DNA of 5,144 bases from Bacilli bacterium (GTDB lineage: Bacteria > Bacillota_I > Bacilli_A > RFN20 > CAG-288): positions 1 to 5,144 of the forward strand of contig JAQWCB010000070.1 in the NCBI GenBank assembly GCA_028707375.1, read 5' to 3'. Of this stretch, positions 1 through 5,144 are shown in pieces. The translations under genes were made by a program, and so were the position numbers. Below the pieces are notes generated by a model. It saw only the letters and a list, made by a program, of their open reading frames with translations, was not told the origin of the DNA and made no database searches. How positions within the stretch are numbered: position 1 is the stretch's first letter; each line of letters begins with the position of its first letter.

Positions 1-2538
1 CATCTGCTGACGGGAATAGCCAAATTCATCTAGGGCCCCGGCGTTTACTAACACTTGTAACTCAGTTTCCGAAATAAGTGATTCAGGTAAGCGAATAATA
101 AAATCACCTAAACTTTTAAAAAGACCGTTCTTTTCTCTTTCATTGATAATTCCTTCTCCTATTCGATAGTTAAAACCTTTAATTTGAGTAAAGCCCACGC
201 GGAAATTGCCATGATCAAAGGTATAAGAATTCTGAGAATAATTTACACTAGGATTGATTACGCGATAAGAGAAAAATCTCATCTCACTTGCCAATTTAAC
301 GAATTTTTTATCCGAGAGCGAAATTTTATCGAGACAGGCGCGATAAAACTCTTCAGGATAATTAGCCTTATAAAAAAGAGCCGTGTAAGTGATAAAAGAA
401 TATGCCAGTGAATGTGACTTATTAAAGCCATAATTAGCAAATTCATAAATCAAGCCAAAAATGGAGTTTGCTTCGTTTTCATTCAAGCCATTTTGCTTAG
501 CACCATTGATGAAATCTTTTTTGAGCTTGTCCATTTGGTCGACTTTTTTCTTGGCGATGGCCCGTCTTAACAAGTCAGCCTTAGCCCCATCAAAGCCAGC
601 AATTTGCTGAGCGATCTGCAATATTTGTTCCTGATAAATTATAATTCCATAAGTATCTTTCAAGATGGGCTCGAGCTTGGGACTGACCAATTTATATGGA
701 ACATGTTTGTTTTTACGATCCGCATAAACAGAAATATAATCCTTTGGCCCCGGGCGGTAAAGCGCGAGTACGGAAGAGATTTCACTGATAGAATTCGGCT
801 TGATTTTCTTGATAGTTTGCTGCATTCCAAACGATTCAATCTGAGGGATATTTGTCAATAAGCCATCGTTTAATATTTCAAAAGTTTTTCGATCGTTCAA
901 ATGCTCATCAATATTAACTAATTCCTTACCATTTTCTTTAATTCTATGTTCGATATTGCTGAGCAAGGTTAAATAGTTCAAGGCCAAGATATCCATCTTT
1001 AGATATCCCATGTCCTCCAAATAGGCTTGCTCATAGCCAACAACATTTATGTCACCGCGAATGATTGGAACATTGATCTGCAAATCGCTGTTAGATAGAA
1101 TCACGCCCGAAGCATGAATCGAGGTATTGATAGGATAGTTCAAAATAAGTTCGGCTTTCTGCACGATATCTTGATAGTATTTGTCTTCCATCAATTTTTT
1201 GAAGCGATAATTTTGACTTTTTTCTTGGACAAAGCTCGTGGAGTTAAACGAAAGGCAATCAGTGATTTTATTTAAGCGCTTTTCCGGAATATCATAGACA
1301 CTACCGATGTGTCGAATGGCAGAACGCATTTTAAGTGTCGAATAAGTTACGATCAAAGCCACGCGCGAAGCACCATATTTATTTTTTAAATAATTGATGA
1401 CATCCATGCGTCTATCATCCTGAAAATCAATATCGATATCTGGCATATTCACCCGCAAAGGATTGAGGAATCTTTCGAAGAATAAACCATATTTCAAAGG
1501 ATCAACAGTGGTAATATTCAATGCAAAAGACACGAGTGATCCTGCCGCACTTCCACGGCCTGGACCAACTTTTATCCCACTATTCTTAGCAAAGTTAACA
1601 TAGTCAGAAACGATTAAAAAATAATCGTTAAACTTCATCTGATCAATTATCTTTAGCTCGTATTCAAGCCGTTTTTGATACTTGGTAGGAATCTCGCCAC
1701 CGAATTTATTTTTAATACCTTTATAGGTTTCTTCCCGCAATGTTTGGGCCGCATTTGCTATCTCGCACTTTAGTACTTCCCCGCGCTTTTTCATGAACTG
1801 AAAATTGATTGATTCAGCTAATTTTCCTGTCGCTTCTATCTCGTAAAGTGAGTAGATTTGACTTAGAGCCTTGAGACTCAGTAAGAAAAAAGTCGGTTTC
1901 TCCGCCTCTTTGTCCTTTATCAAAGTCTTATCGACAACACATTTCAAAATTGAATACGCCTGATATCCATCATTGGAATCAAGATATATAACTTTGGGAA
2001 ACGCCAGTGAAAGATAAGAATGATTCTCAATAAATGAACGAAGAACTTCGACACTTCCCATTTCCTCCTTAGAATATATTTCGATTCCAAAGTAAAATTT
2101 GTCAAAAAGTCTGGACAGTTTGAAAAAAATATCATTATGCGAATTCAAGAAATCCAACTTCTTGAAGTTATCATCCTGCGTTTTTAAAATGAAAGCGAGA
2201 CCTGATAGATTATCCTTCAAATCTTCCAACGTATAACTATCGAGATGGCGGTTAATTATTCTCATCAGATTCAAATAGCCCTGCTCATTCAAAATAACTA
2301 ATTCACCTTGCCATTTCATATCTTTTATAGCAAGTTCAATCATCACGCCATAAATCGGTTTGATTTTACTTTCTTTGGCAGCTTTACATAGATATGGAAA
2401 AGAAGCGACACTATTAATATCAGCAATCGTTAAGTATTCATAACCCAGTTTCTCACCTTTGGTAACATATTCTTCACACTTTATGGAAGATTTACCAAAA
2501 GAAAAGGAAGATATTGTTTGAAACTGACAATAAGGCAT
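1..2538 (-). CDS. dnaE: DNA polymerase III alpha subunit, DnaE type (partial, C-terminus beyond window)
   Basis: Catalytic subunit of a C-family replicative DNA polymerase. The frame is open for 846 codons from ATG at 2538-2536 to base 1 with no stop. Family motifs appear in order: GPGRGSAAGS at residues 325-334, the catalytic PDIDIDF with D367 and D369, KYGASRVA from 387, HASGVIL from 475, the third catalytic Asp in KMDIL (D516), YRPGP at 594-598, YQEQ at 635-638, FNKSHS at 705-710 and helix-hairpin-helix segments IGEG (793) and NAGALD (832-837). No proofreading exonuclease insert is seen, so this is DnaE, not PolC. The N-terminal PHP domain is recognisable but decayed: the HxH position reads QTI (7-9) and TDH reads ADI (39-41), so metal-dependent activity is unlikely. 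The start is fixed by AGGAG sites just upstream. The missing part should hold the OB fold and clamp-binding end. Bacillota usually also carry PolC; whether this host does cannot be seen. Confidence 0.96.
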   Translation of the reverse strand, partial: MPYCQFQTISSFSFGKSSIKCEEYVTKGEKLGYEYLTIADINSVASFPYLCKAAKESKIKPIYGVMIELAIKDMKWQGELVILNEQGYLNLMRIINRHLDSYTLEDLKDNLSGLAFILKTQDDNFKKLDFLNSHNDIFFKLSRLFDKFYFGIEIYSKEEMGSVEVLRSFIENHSYLSLAFPKVIYLDSNDGYQAYSILKCVVDKTLIKDKEAEKPTFFLLSLKALSQIYSLYEIEATGKLAESINFQFMKKRGEVLKCEIANAAQTLREETYKGIKNKFGGEIPTKYQKRLEYELKIIDQMKFNDYFLIVSDYVNFAKNSGIKVGPGRGSAAGSLVSFALNITTVDPLKYGLFFERFLNPLRVNMPDIDIDFQDDRRMDVINYLKNKYGASRVALIVTYSTLKMRSAIRHIGSVYDIPEKRLNKITDCLSFNSTSFVQEKSQNYRFKKLMEDKYYQDIVQKAELILNYPINTSIHASGVILSNSDLQINVPIIRGDINVVGYEQAYLEDMGYLKMDILALNYLTLLSNIEHRIKENGKELVNIDEHLNDRKTFEILNDGLLTNIPQIESFGMQQTIKKIKPNSISEISSVLALYRPGPKDYISVYADRKNKHVPYKLVSPKLEPILKDTYGIIIYQEQILQIAQQIAGFDGAKADLLRRAIAKKKVDQMDKLKKDFINGAKQNGLNENEANSIFGLIYEFANYGFNKSHSLAYSFITYTALFYKANYPEEFYRACLDKISLSDKKFVKLASEMRFFSYRVINPSVNYSQNSYTFDHGNFRVGFTQIKGFNYRIGEGIINEREKNGLFKSLGDFIIRLPESLISETELQVLVNAGALDEFGYSRQQM

Positions 2539-2543
2539 CTTTT

Positions 2544-2553
2544 CTCCTCTCCT
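2544..2553 (-). promoter_or_regulatory. dnaE ribosome binding site (tandem AGGAG)
   Basis: On the minus strand two AGGAG copies run directly on from each other, ending 5 and 10 bases before the ATG at 2538. Either could pair with the 16S rRNA tail. They support this ATG as the dnaE start. Confidence 0.75.
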
Positions 2554-2564
2554 TTATTTTTATT

Positions 2565-2570
2565 ATTATA
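2565..2570 (-). promoter_or_regulatory. Candidate -10 box for dnaE
   Basis: A perfect TATAAT lies on the minus strand about 26 bases before the dnaE start codon, which would give a very short leader. No good -35 box sits 16-18 bases upstream (the bases there are AT-rich and off consensus). This part of the genome is AT-rich enough to give TATAAT by chance, so the call is tentative. A second weak option is TATACT at 2592-2597 with TTCAAG at 2615-2620, 17 bases apart. Confidence 0.35.
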
Positions 2571-2715
2571 CAACATCAATAACATATATATAGTATATCG
2601 AAAAATTAATCGCGCTTGAACCTATTATGCTTATCTTCATTGGCAAAAAATTTCTTCATATATGCATAGAGATATTTTCTAATCACTATTTTCCTTAAGT
2701 CGTATCGCTATCTGT

Positions 2716-2742
2716 CATTTTTCTATCGAAAGTTCGAAAATG
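2716..2742. repeat. Imperfect inverted repeat next to the rpsU -35 box
   Basis: Outer arms CATTTT (2716-2721) and AAAATG (2737-2742) are perfect reverse complements. Inner arms CGAA (2727-2730) and TTCG (2733-2736) are also complementary, around the centre AG. Five unpaired bases interrupt the left side. The repeat ends one base before the rpsU -35 hexamer, where a regulator or an upstream promoter element would act. It does not match the LexA consensus GAAC-N4-GTTC. It could be an operator or a chance AT-rich dyad. The rest of the dnaE-rpsU gap (2571-2715) shows nothing else I can support. Confidence 0.35.
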
Positions 2743-2743
2743 G

Positions 2744-2773
2744 TTGATATTCCTTTGCATATTTGTATATAAT
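2744..2773 (+). promoter_or_regulatory. rpsU promoter (sigma-A type)
   Basis: The -35 box TTGATA (2744-2749) and a perfect -10 box TATAAT (2768-2773) are separated by 18 bases. Transcription would start near 2780, leaving a leader of about 50 bases before rpsU. The spacer carries ATATTTG just before the -10, a sequence also seen at the acpP and coaX promoters. Confidence 0.75.
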
Positions 2774-2784
2774 GAATGTCGGTA

Positions 2785-2799
2785 AGTTAAGTATTAACT
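2785..2799 (+). repeat. Small dyad in the rpsU leader
   Basis: AGTTAA and TTAACT are perfect reverse complements around the three-base loop GTA. A wider pairing of TAAGT (2783-2787) with ACTTA (2800-2804) competes with it. In the rpsU transcript this could form a weak AT-only hairpin upstream of the ribosome binding site. No known riboswitch or protein-binding leader is recognised. Confidence 0.3.
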
Positions 2800-2816
2800 A
2801 CTTATATATAGAAAGT

Positions 2817-2822
2817 GGGGTG
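2817..2822 (+). promoter_or_regulatory. rpsU ribosome binding site
   Basis: GGGGTG sits 8 bases before the rpsU ATG. It pairs with the 16S tail if one G-U wobble replaces the usual A of GAGGTG. It supports the ATG at 2831. Confidence 0.6.
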
Positions 2823-2830
2823 AATTTTAA

Positions 2831-3007
2831 ATGGTTAAAACAGTTGTTCGCGACAATGAACAGTTTGATGATGCACTCCGCCGTTTCAAACGTACAGTCA
2901 ATAAATCGGGAGTCTTAGCTGACAGCAAAAGACATAACGTTTTCTTGAAAAAGACTTTGAAACGCAAAATGAAATCTGAACAAGCGCGCCGCAAGATTCG
3001 CAAATAA
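2831..3007 (+). CDS. rpsU: Small ribosomal subunit protein bS21
   Basis: Component of the 30S ribosomal subunit, where bS21 sits near the 3' end of 16S rRNA and helps translation initiation. The 58-residue product is highly basic. It has the family pattern: TVVRDNE at 4-10, DALRRFKR at 14-21, a central K-S-G turn at 25-27 and a Lys/Arg-rich C-terminus ([15 protein letters not shown]). Bacillota bS21 proteins are about 57 residues, so it is full length. The start is set by the GGGGTG site and agreement with the family N-terminus. It is a single-gene unit, with its own promoter upstream and a terminator 12 bases after the stop. It is divergent from dnaE. Confidence 0.95.
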   Translation: MVKTVVRDNEQFDDALRRFKRTVNKSGVLADSKRHNVFLKKTLKRKMKSEQARRKIRK

Positions 3008-3019
3008 GAATTCACAATT

Positions 3020-3046
3020 AAGAGCCACATAGATGGCCCTTTTTTT
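3020..3046 (+). terminator. Rho-independent terminator after rpsU
   Basis: AAGAGCCA (3020-3027) pairs with TGGCCCTT (3034-3041) with one A-C mismatch, around a six-base loop. A run of seven T (3040-3046) overlaps and follows the stem. It separates rpsU from acpP. Confidence 0.85.
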
Positions 3047-3084
3047 ATCGAATTTCCTTTCATTTCAACTGAGAATAAATCTTG

Positions 3085-3113
3085 TTGTTAACTTCGAAAT
3101 ATTTTGCTAGAAT
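3085..3113 (+). promoter_or_regulatory. acpP promoter
   Basis: The -35 box TTGTTA (3085-3090) and -10 box TAGAAT (3108-3113) have a 17-base spacer. TGC directly before the -10 forms an extended -10 element. The expected start near 3120 leaves a leader of under 20 bases that holds the AGGAG site. Confidence 0.7.
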
Positions 3114-3137
3114 ATAGAGCGTAGGAGAAAAACTAAT

Positions 3138-3365
3138 ATGGATGAAATTTATGATAAGTTAAAAAATATTGTTTCCAAGAAAATTAAGAACGCTGATCTT
3201 AAGCCCGAAGATGAATTGACTTCACTCGGTCTCGATTCCTTGGACAAAGCCGAGATTATGATCAACATCGAAGATGAATTCGGCATCGAATTTGATGAAG
3301 AAGAAATGCTTGATGTTAAGACGGTCGAAGATCTTCATAAACTTGTTGCAAAAAAGATTGCTTAG
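3138..3365 (+). CDS. acpP: Acyl carrier protein
   Basis: Small acidic protein that carries growing acyl chains on a 4'-phosphopantetheine arm during fatty acid and phospholipid synthesis in the cytosol. At 75 residues it has the usual family length. The attachment site is Ser34 in GLDSLD (31-36), at the start of helix II, followed by the recognition helix and EDEFGIEFDEEE (45-56). Helix I is unusually Lys-rich for an ACP (KIKNADLK). The ATG is preceded by AGGAG at 3123-3127, ten bases away. The gene has its own promoter and terminator, so it is a monocistronic unit and not part of a fab or plsX operon here. A D-alanyl carrier protein (DltC) is less likely because no dlt genes flank it and the sequence around the serine is ACP-like. 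Confidence 0.93.
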   Translation: MDEIYDKLKNIVSKKIKNADLKPEDELTSLGLDSLDKAEIMINIEDEFGIEFDEEEMLDVKTVEDLHKLVAKKIA

Positions 3366-3381
3366 TTTGATTTATTAGTCT

Positions 3382-3409
3382 AAAAGTGCACCTTGAAGGT
3401 GCCTTTTTT
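3382..3409 (+). terminator. Rho-independent terminator after acpP
   Basis: GCACCT (3388-3393) pairs perfectly with AGGTGC (3397-3402) around the loop TGA, followed by six T (3404-3409). Upstream AAAA (3382-3385) can extend the stem onto the T-run. It lies 16 bases after the acpP stop and isolates acpP from coaX. Confidence 0.88.
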
Positions 3410-3429
3410 ATTGGATTGAATCAGTTATC

Positions 3430-3458
3430 TTGTTAAATCGACATATTTAGTATATATT
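3430..3458 (+). promoter_or_regulatory. Promoter of the coaX-panT unit
   Basis: The -35 box TTGTTA (3430-3435) and -10 box TATATT (3453-3458) are 17 bases apart. The expected start is near 3465, giving a leader of about 40 bases. The spacer contains CATATTTAG, resembling the rpsU and acpP spacers. No riboswitch or T-box fits in so short a leader. Confidence 0.65.
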
Positions 3459-3506
3459 GAACGTGCGCGGTACCATCTGTATGGACTGCAGCAAAGGAGA
3501 AAATTT

Positions 3507-4294
3507 ATGATCTTACTGGTTGATTTAGGTAACACCAACATCAGTGTCGGGGTATACCAAGATAGGAAACCTATCTATTTTTTTAAGACGTCTTCGGACA
3601 AACTCAAATCAAAAATTGAGTACATTGAACTTTTTGACCAATTCCTTGCCTACCACCAAATAGTTAAGGAAAACATTGAAGGAGCAATTCTTTCATCGGT
3701 CGTGCCACAATTAACTTCCAAAGTGGCTCAAGCCGTGAGTGAACTGATCAATCATCAGTGTTTGATTATTTCTAACAAATTAAAATCGGGGCTCCGCATC
3801 AGCATCGATAATCCTGGGGAACTTGGCTCGGATTTGATATGTGATGCTGTCGGCGCGATAAATGATTATAAAGAAGATTGTTTAGTTATTGATGTTGGCA
3901 CCGCCACCAAGTTTTTAGTGGTAACCAAAGATAAGGTATTTCATGGATGTGCCATCGCTCCCGGGCTACAAATATCCGCTCAATCTTTGTGGAACTCCGC
4001 TTCGCAGCTAAGCGATGTCGAACTTTTTGCACCAGAAAAAATTATCGGAAAGAATTCGAAGGATTCTATGCGCGCCGGCATAGTTTACGGTCATGCAGCG
4101 ATGATTATTCAGTTGACGAAAGCCATTGAACACGAGACCAAGAAAACTTTGACCAAAATAGTTACCGGTGGCAGTGCTGTCTTTGTTAAAAACATTTTGC
4201 ATCAGAATATATATATAATTCCCAACTCATTTTTGAAGGTTTATACGACATCTATCAAAAAAACGCTGGAGGTCAGAATCATGAAAAGAAATAA
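3507..4294 (+). CDS. coaX: Type III pantothenate kinase, with an apparent -1 frameshift near its 3' end
   Basis: Phosphorylates pantothenate with ATP, the first step of coenzyme A synthesis. The ATG follows AAAGGAG (3493-3499) by 7 bases. ASKHA-fold motifs are present: DLGNTN (6-11), SSVVP (63-67), the catalytic-Asp region LGSD (D109), VIDVGTAT (127-134), AIAPGLQISAQSL (149-161), IGKNS (180-184) and VTGGSA (219-224). Two conserved positions differ: the Arg of the usual GADR is Leu110, and the second Thr of GTATT is Lys135. From about residue 242 the frame loses similarity and runs on without a stop into panT. The -1 frame at 4238-4294 instead gives GLYDIYQKN and ends HEKK-stop, like other CoaX C-termini (the Bacillus anthracis enzyme ends similarly). 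Restoring one base at 4230-4239 gives 262 residues, the normal length, with the stop overlapping the panT start by 14 bases. The coordinates given describe this restored gene. Confidence 0.9.
4230..4239 (+). other. Probable single-base deletion in coaX
   Basis: This stretch holds a run of five T (4230-4234) followed by GAAGG. Adding one T gives F-F-E-G-L-Y, and adding one G after 4238 gives F-L-K-G-L-Y. Both restore the CoaX tail pattern, so the exact lost base is ambiguous. It may be a homopolymer sequencing error or a true mutation. The zero-frame codons (TTT TTG AAG) do not make a canonical -1 slippery heptamer. Confidence 0.75.
4268..4273 (+). promoter_or_regulatory. panT ribosome binding site inside the coaX tail
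   Basis: GGAGGT, a near-perfect Shine-Dalgarno sequence, lies 7 bases before ATG 4281. Its presence inside the apparent 471-codon frame is strong evidence that panT starts translation on its own. Confidence 0.85.
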
Positions 4295-4922
4295 AACCAT
4301 ATATCGCATGAGTTTAGGGGCCATATTGATAGCTATCATGTTGATTCTAGGCTTTACTCCACTCGGGACAATTCAAATAGGTGGATTGTTTACAATCACT
4401 TTGCTCGGTATTCCGCTCGCTATTGCTGCGTGTGTTTATGGCCCAGGCTTTGGAGCACTTATCGGCTTAGTTTGGGGTGTTATTTCTCTGATTCAGGGAA
4501 TAACGGGATTGGATCCTTCCGGGCCTCTTCTTTTAGAATTCTCACCATTTGGCTTTGTTGTCACTTGTCTTGTGCCTCGTACATTGACCGGATTTCTCGC
4601 TGGCCTAATATATAAACTCAATACCAAGTGGGACAAAAAGGGACACATCAACTCTGTTATCACTTCGGCTTTAGTCTCAATATTCAATACCTTATTCTTT
4701 ATGACTAGTTTTGTTTCTTTTTTCTATAACTCTGACATGTTTAAAGGAAAAGCTCAGGAATTATCCGCTGAATGGAACGTGAATGCCTTTAATCCCATCC
4801 TCTTCATAATATTCTTTGTCGGTGTCAATTTCATTGTGGAACTTTCGGTCAACATCATCGTTGGTTCAGCCGCCGTCTTTGGAATCGAAAAAGCAACTAA
4901 ATCATTAAAGATTCAAGATTGA
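4281..4922 (+). CDS. panT: ECF transporter S component, probably pantothenate-specific (PanT)
   Basis: Membrane substrate-binding subunit of an energy-coupling factor importer; it would work with a shared EcfA-EcfA'-EcfT module encoded elsewhere. The 213-residue product from ATG 4281 has a basic N-terminus and about six hydrophobic segments: roughly residues 8-30, 36-53, 55-74, 88-112, 122-147 and 170-197. The first carries an A14-xxx-A18 pattern, as S components use to contact EcfT. Glycine-rich loops (YGPGFGALIGLVWG) and VPRTLTGFLAGLIYKL resemble PanT-type members. The pantothenate assignment rests on this likeness plus linkage to coaX; other vitamin S components cannot be excluded. It reads in frame with the upstream coaX frame, but its own GGAGGT and the position of the coaX stop favour a separate protein. 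It ends in TGA, and no terminator follows. Confidence 0.85.
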   Translation: MKRNKTIYRMSLGAILIAIMLILGFTPLGTIQIGGLFTITLLGIPLAIAACVYGPGFGALIGLVWGVISLIQGITGLDPSGPLLLEFSPFGFVVTCLVPRTLTGFLAGLIYKLNTKWDKKGHINSVITSALVSIFNTLFFMTSFVSFFYNSDMFKGKAQELSAEWNVNAFNPILFIIFFVGVNFIVELSVNIIVGSAAVFGIEKATKSLKIQD

Positions 4923-4931
4923 TAGTCGTAA

Positions 4932-4937
4932 TATAAT
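4932..4937 (+). promoter_or_regulatory. Candidate -10 box before yfcE
   Basis: A perfect TATAAT lies in the 42-base gap between panT and the next start. The -35 region at the correct distance (about 4909-4914) is poor. The TTGATA at 4919-4924 is only 7 bases away, too close to serve. Readthrough from panT is as likely, since no terminator separates them. Confidence 0.3.
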
Positions 4938-4964
4938 ATAAGAGAAAAAAGCGAGGTACACTTT

Positions 4965-5144
4965 ATGAAATATTTAATTGCTAGCGATATCCACGGTTCA
5001 CTAAAATACGCTAGGAAGCTGTTAGATATCTTTGATAAATCAGATTTTGACAAACTGATATTGCTGGGTGATTTATACTATCACGGACCGCGCAATCCAC
5101 TTCCGGAAGAATATAATCCCAAGGAAGTTTCAAGATTGCTTAAC
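4965..5144 (+). CDS. yfcE: YfcE-type metallophosphodiesterase (partial, C-terminus beyond window)
   Basis: Calcineurin-like metal-dependent phosphodiesterase. Sixty codons are visible, starting at ATG 4965, 7 bases after GAGGT (4953-4957). The N-terminus MKYLIASDIHG carries the first metal-binding motif, D8-x-H10. The second motif, LLGDLYYHGPRN, has G35-D36 and H40. The string HGPRNPLPEEYNP closely follows Escherichia coli YfcE, a roughly 184-residue manganese-dependent enzyme known from activity on artificial phosphodiesters. Its natural substrate is not settled. The remaining metal ligands lie outside the window. It may be cotranscribed with coaX-panT; a functional tie to coenzyme A is not evident. 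Confidence 0.92.
   Translation, partial: MKYLIASDIHGSLKYARKLLDIFDKSDFDKLILLGDLYYHGPRNPLPEEYNPKEVSRLLN

Noticed and set aside
184..861. Plus-strand open frames at 184-411 and 604-861
   Set aside because: They lie antisense to well-conserved dnaE motifs, lack ribosome binding sites and give no recognisable protein.
1944..2135. Minus-strand open frame inside dnaE
   Set aside because: It is out of frame with the continuous DnaE reading frame, which shows no frameshift here.
2581..2600. AT-repeat tract as an origin or a second strong dnaE promoter
   Set aside because: It is a short low-complexity stretch with no DnaA-box cluster and no good -35 and -10 pair.
2727..2736. LexA/DinR box upstream of rpsU
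   Set aside because: CGAA-AG-TTCG does not have the GAAC-N4-GTTC arrangement required.
2827..3063. Minus-strand open frame of 78 codons over rpsU
   Set aside because: It is the antisense shadow of rpsU and its terminator; the plus-strand bS21 protein is unmistakable.
4230..4239. Programmed -1 ribosomal frameshifting at the coaX end
   Set aside because: The zero-frame codons are TTT TTG AAG, not a slippery heptamer such as A-AAA-AAG, and no downstream stem or pseudoknot is evident. A lost base is simpler.
3947..4687. Short frames within coaX and panT on both strands (3947-4129, 4008-4202, 4430-4615, 4493-4687)
   Set aside because: They overlap strongly conserved CoaX and PanT coding sequence and have no start signals of their own.

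Overview
The window looks like an ordinary housekeeping stretch from a low-GC Gram-positive bacterium (Bacillota; probably a Bacilli, Erysipelotrichia or Mollicutes-like relative). The grounds are strong AT bias, AGGAG-type ribosome binding sites, a short DnaE with a decayed PHP domain, a bS21 protein, a type III pantothenate kinase and an ECF-type vitamin S component. TGG encodes Trp and TGA ends panT, so the standard bacterial code fits and the UGA=Trp code of Mycoplasma does not. The placement is inferred from protein resemblance, not from a search.

Layout: (1) 1-2538, minus strand: the first 846 codons of dnaE, which leaves the window before its stop. (2) 2539-2830: a divergent intergenic region with a strong promoter for rpsU, an imperfect palindrome touching its -35 box, and a weak promoter candidate for dnaE. 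(3) 2831-3007: rpsU, closed by a hairpin plus T-run terminator. (4) 3138-3365: acpP, with its own promoter and terminator. (5) 3507-4922: coaX overlapping panT, from a promoter at 3430-3458. (6) 4965-5144: the first 60 codons of a yfcE-type phosphodiesterase, 42 bases after panT.

Functionally, PanT would take up pantothenate, CoaX would phosphorylate it as the first step to coenzyme A, and coenzyme A supplies the phosphopantetheine arm carried by the acyl carrier protein encoded just upstream. dnaE and rpsU are replication and translation genes with no evident link to this theme.

The main point of interest is that coaX and panT read as one continuous 471-codon frame. This looks like a false or recent fusion. 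The canonical CoaX C-terminus (a GLYDIYQKN-type tail) and its stop codon lie intact in the -1 frame from about 4238, and panT has its own GGAGGT site and ATG. One base missing between 4230 and 4239 explains everything. I found no CRISPR array, mobile element, tRNA or rRNA, and no convincing undescribed system.
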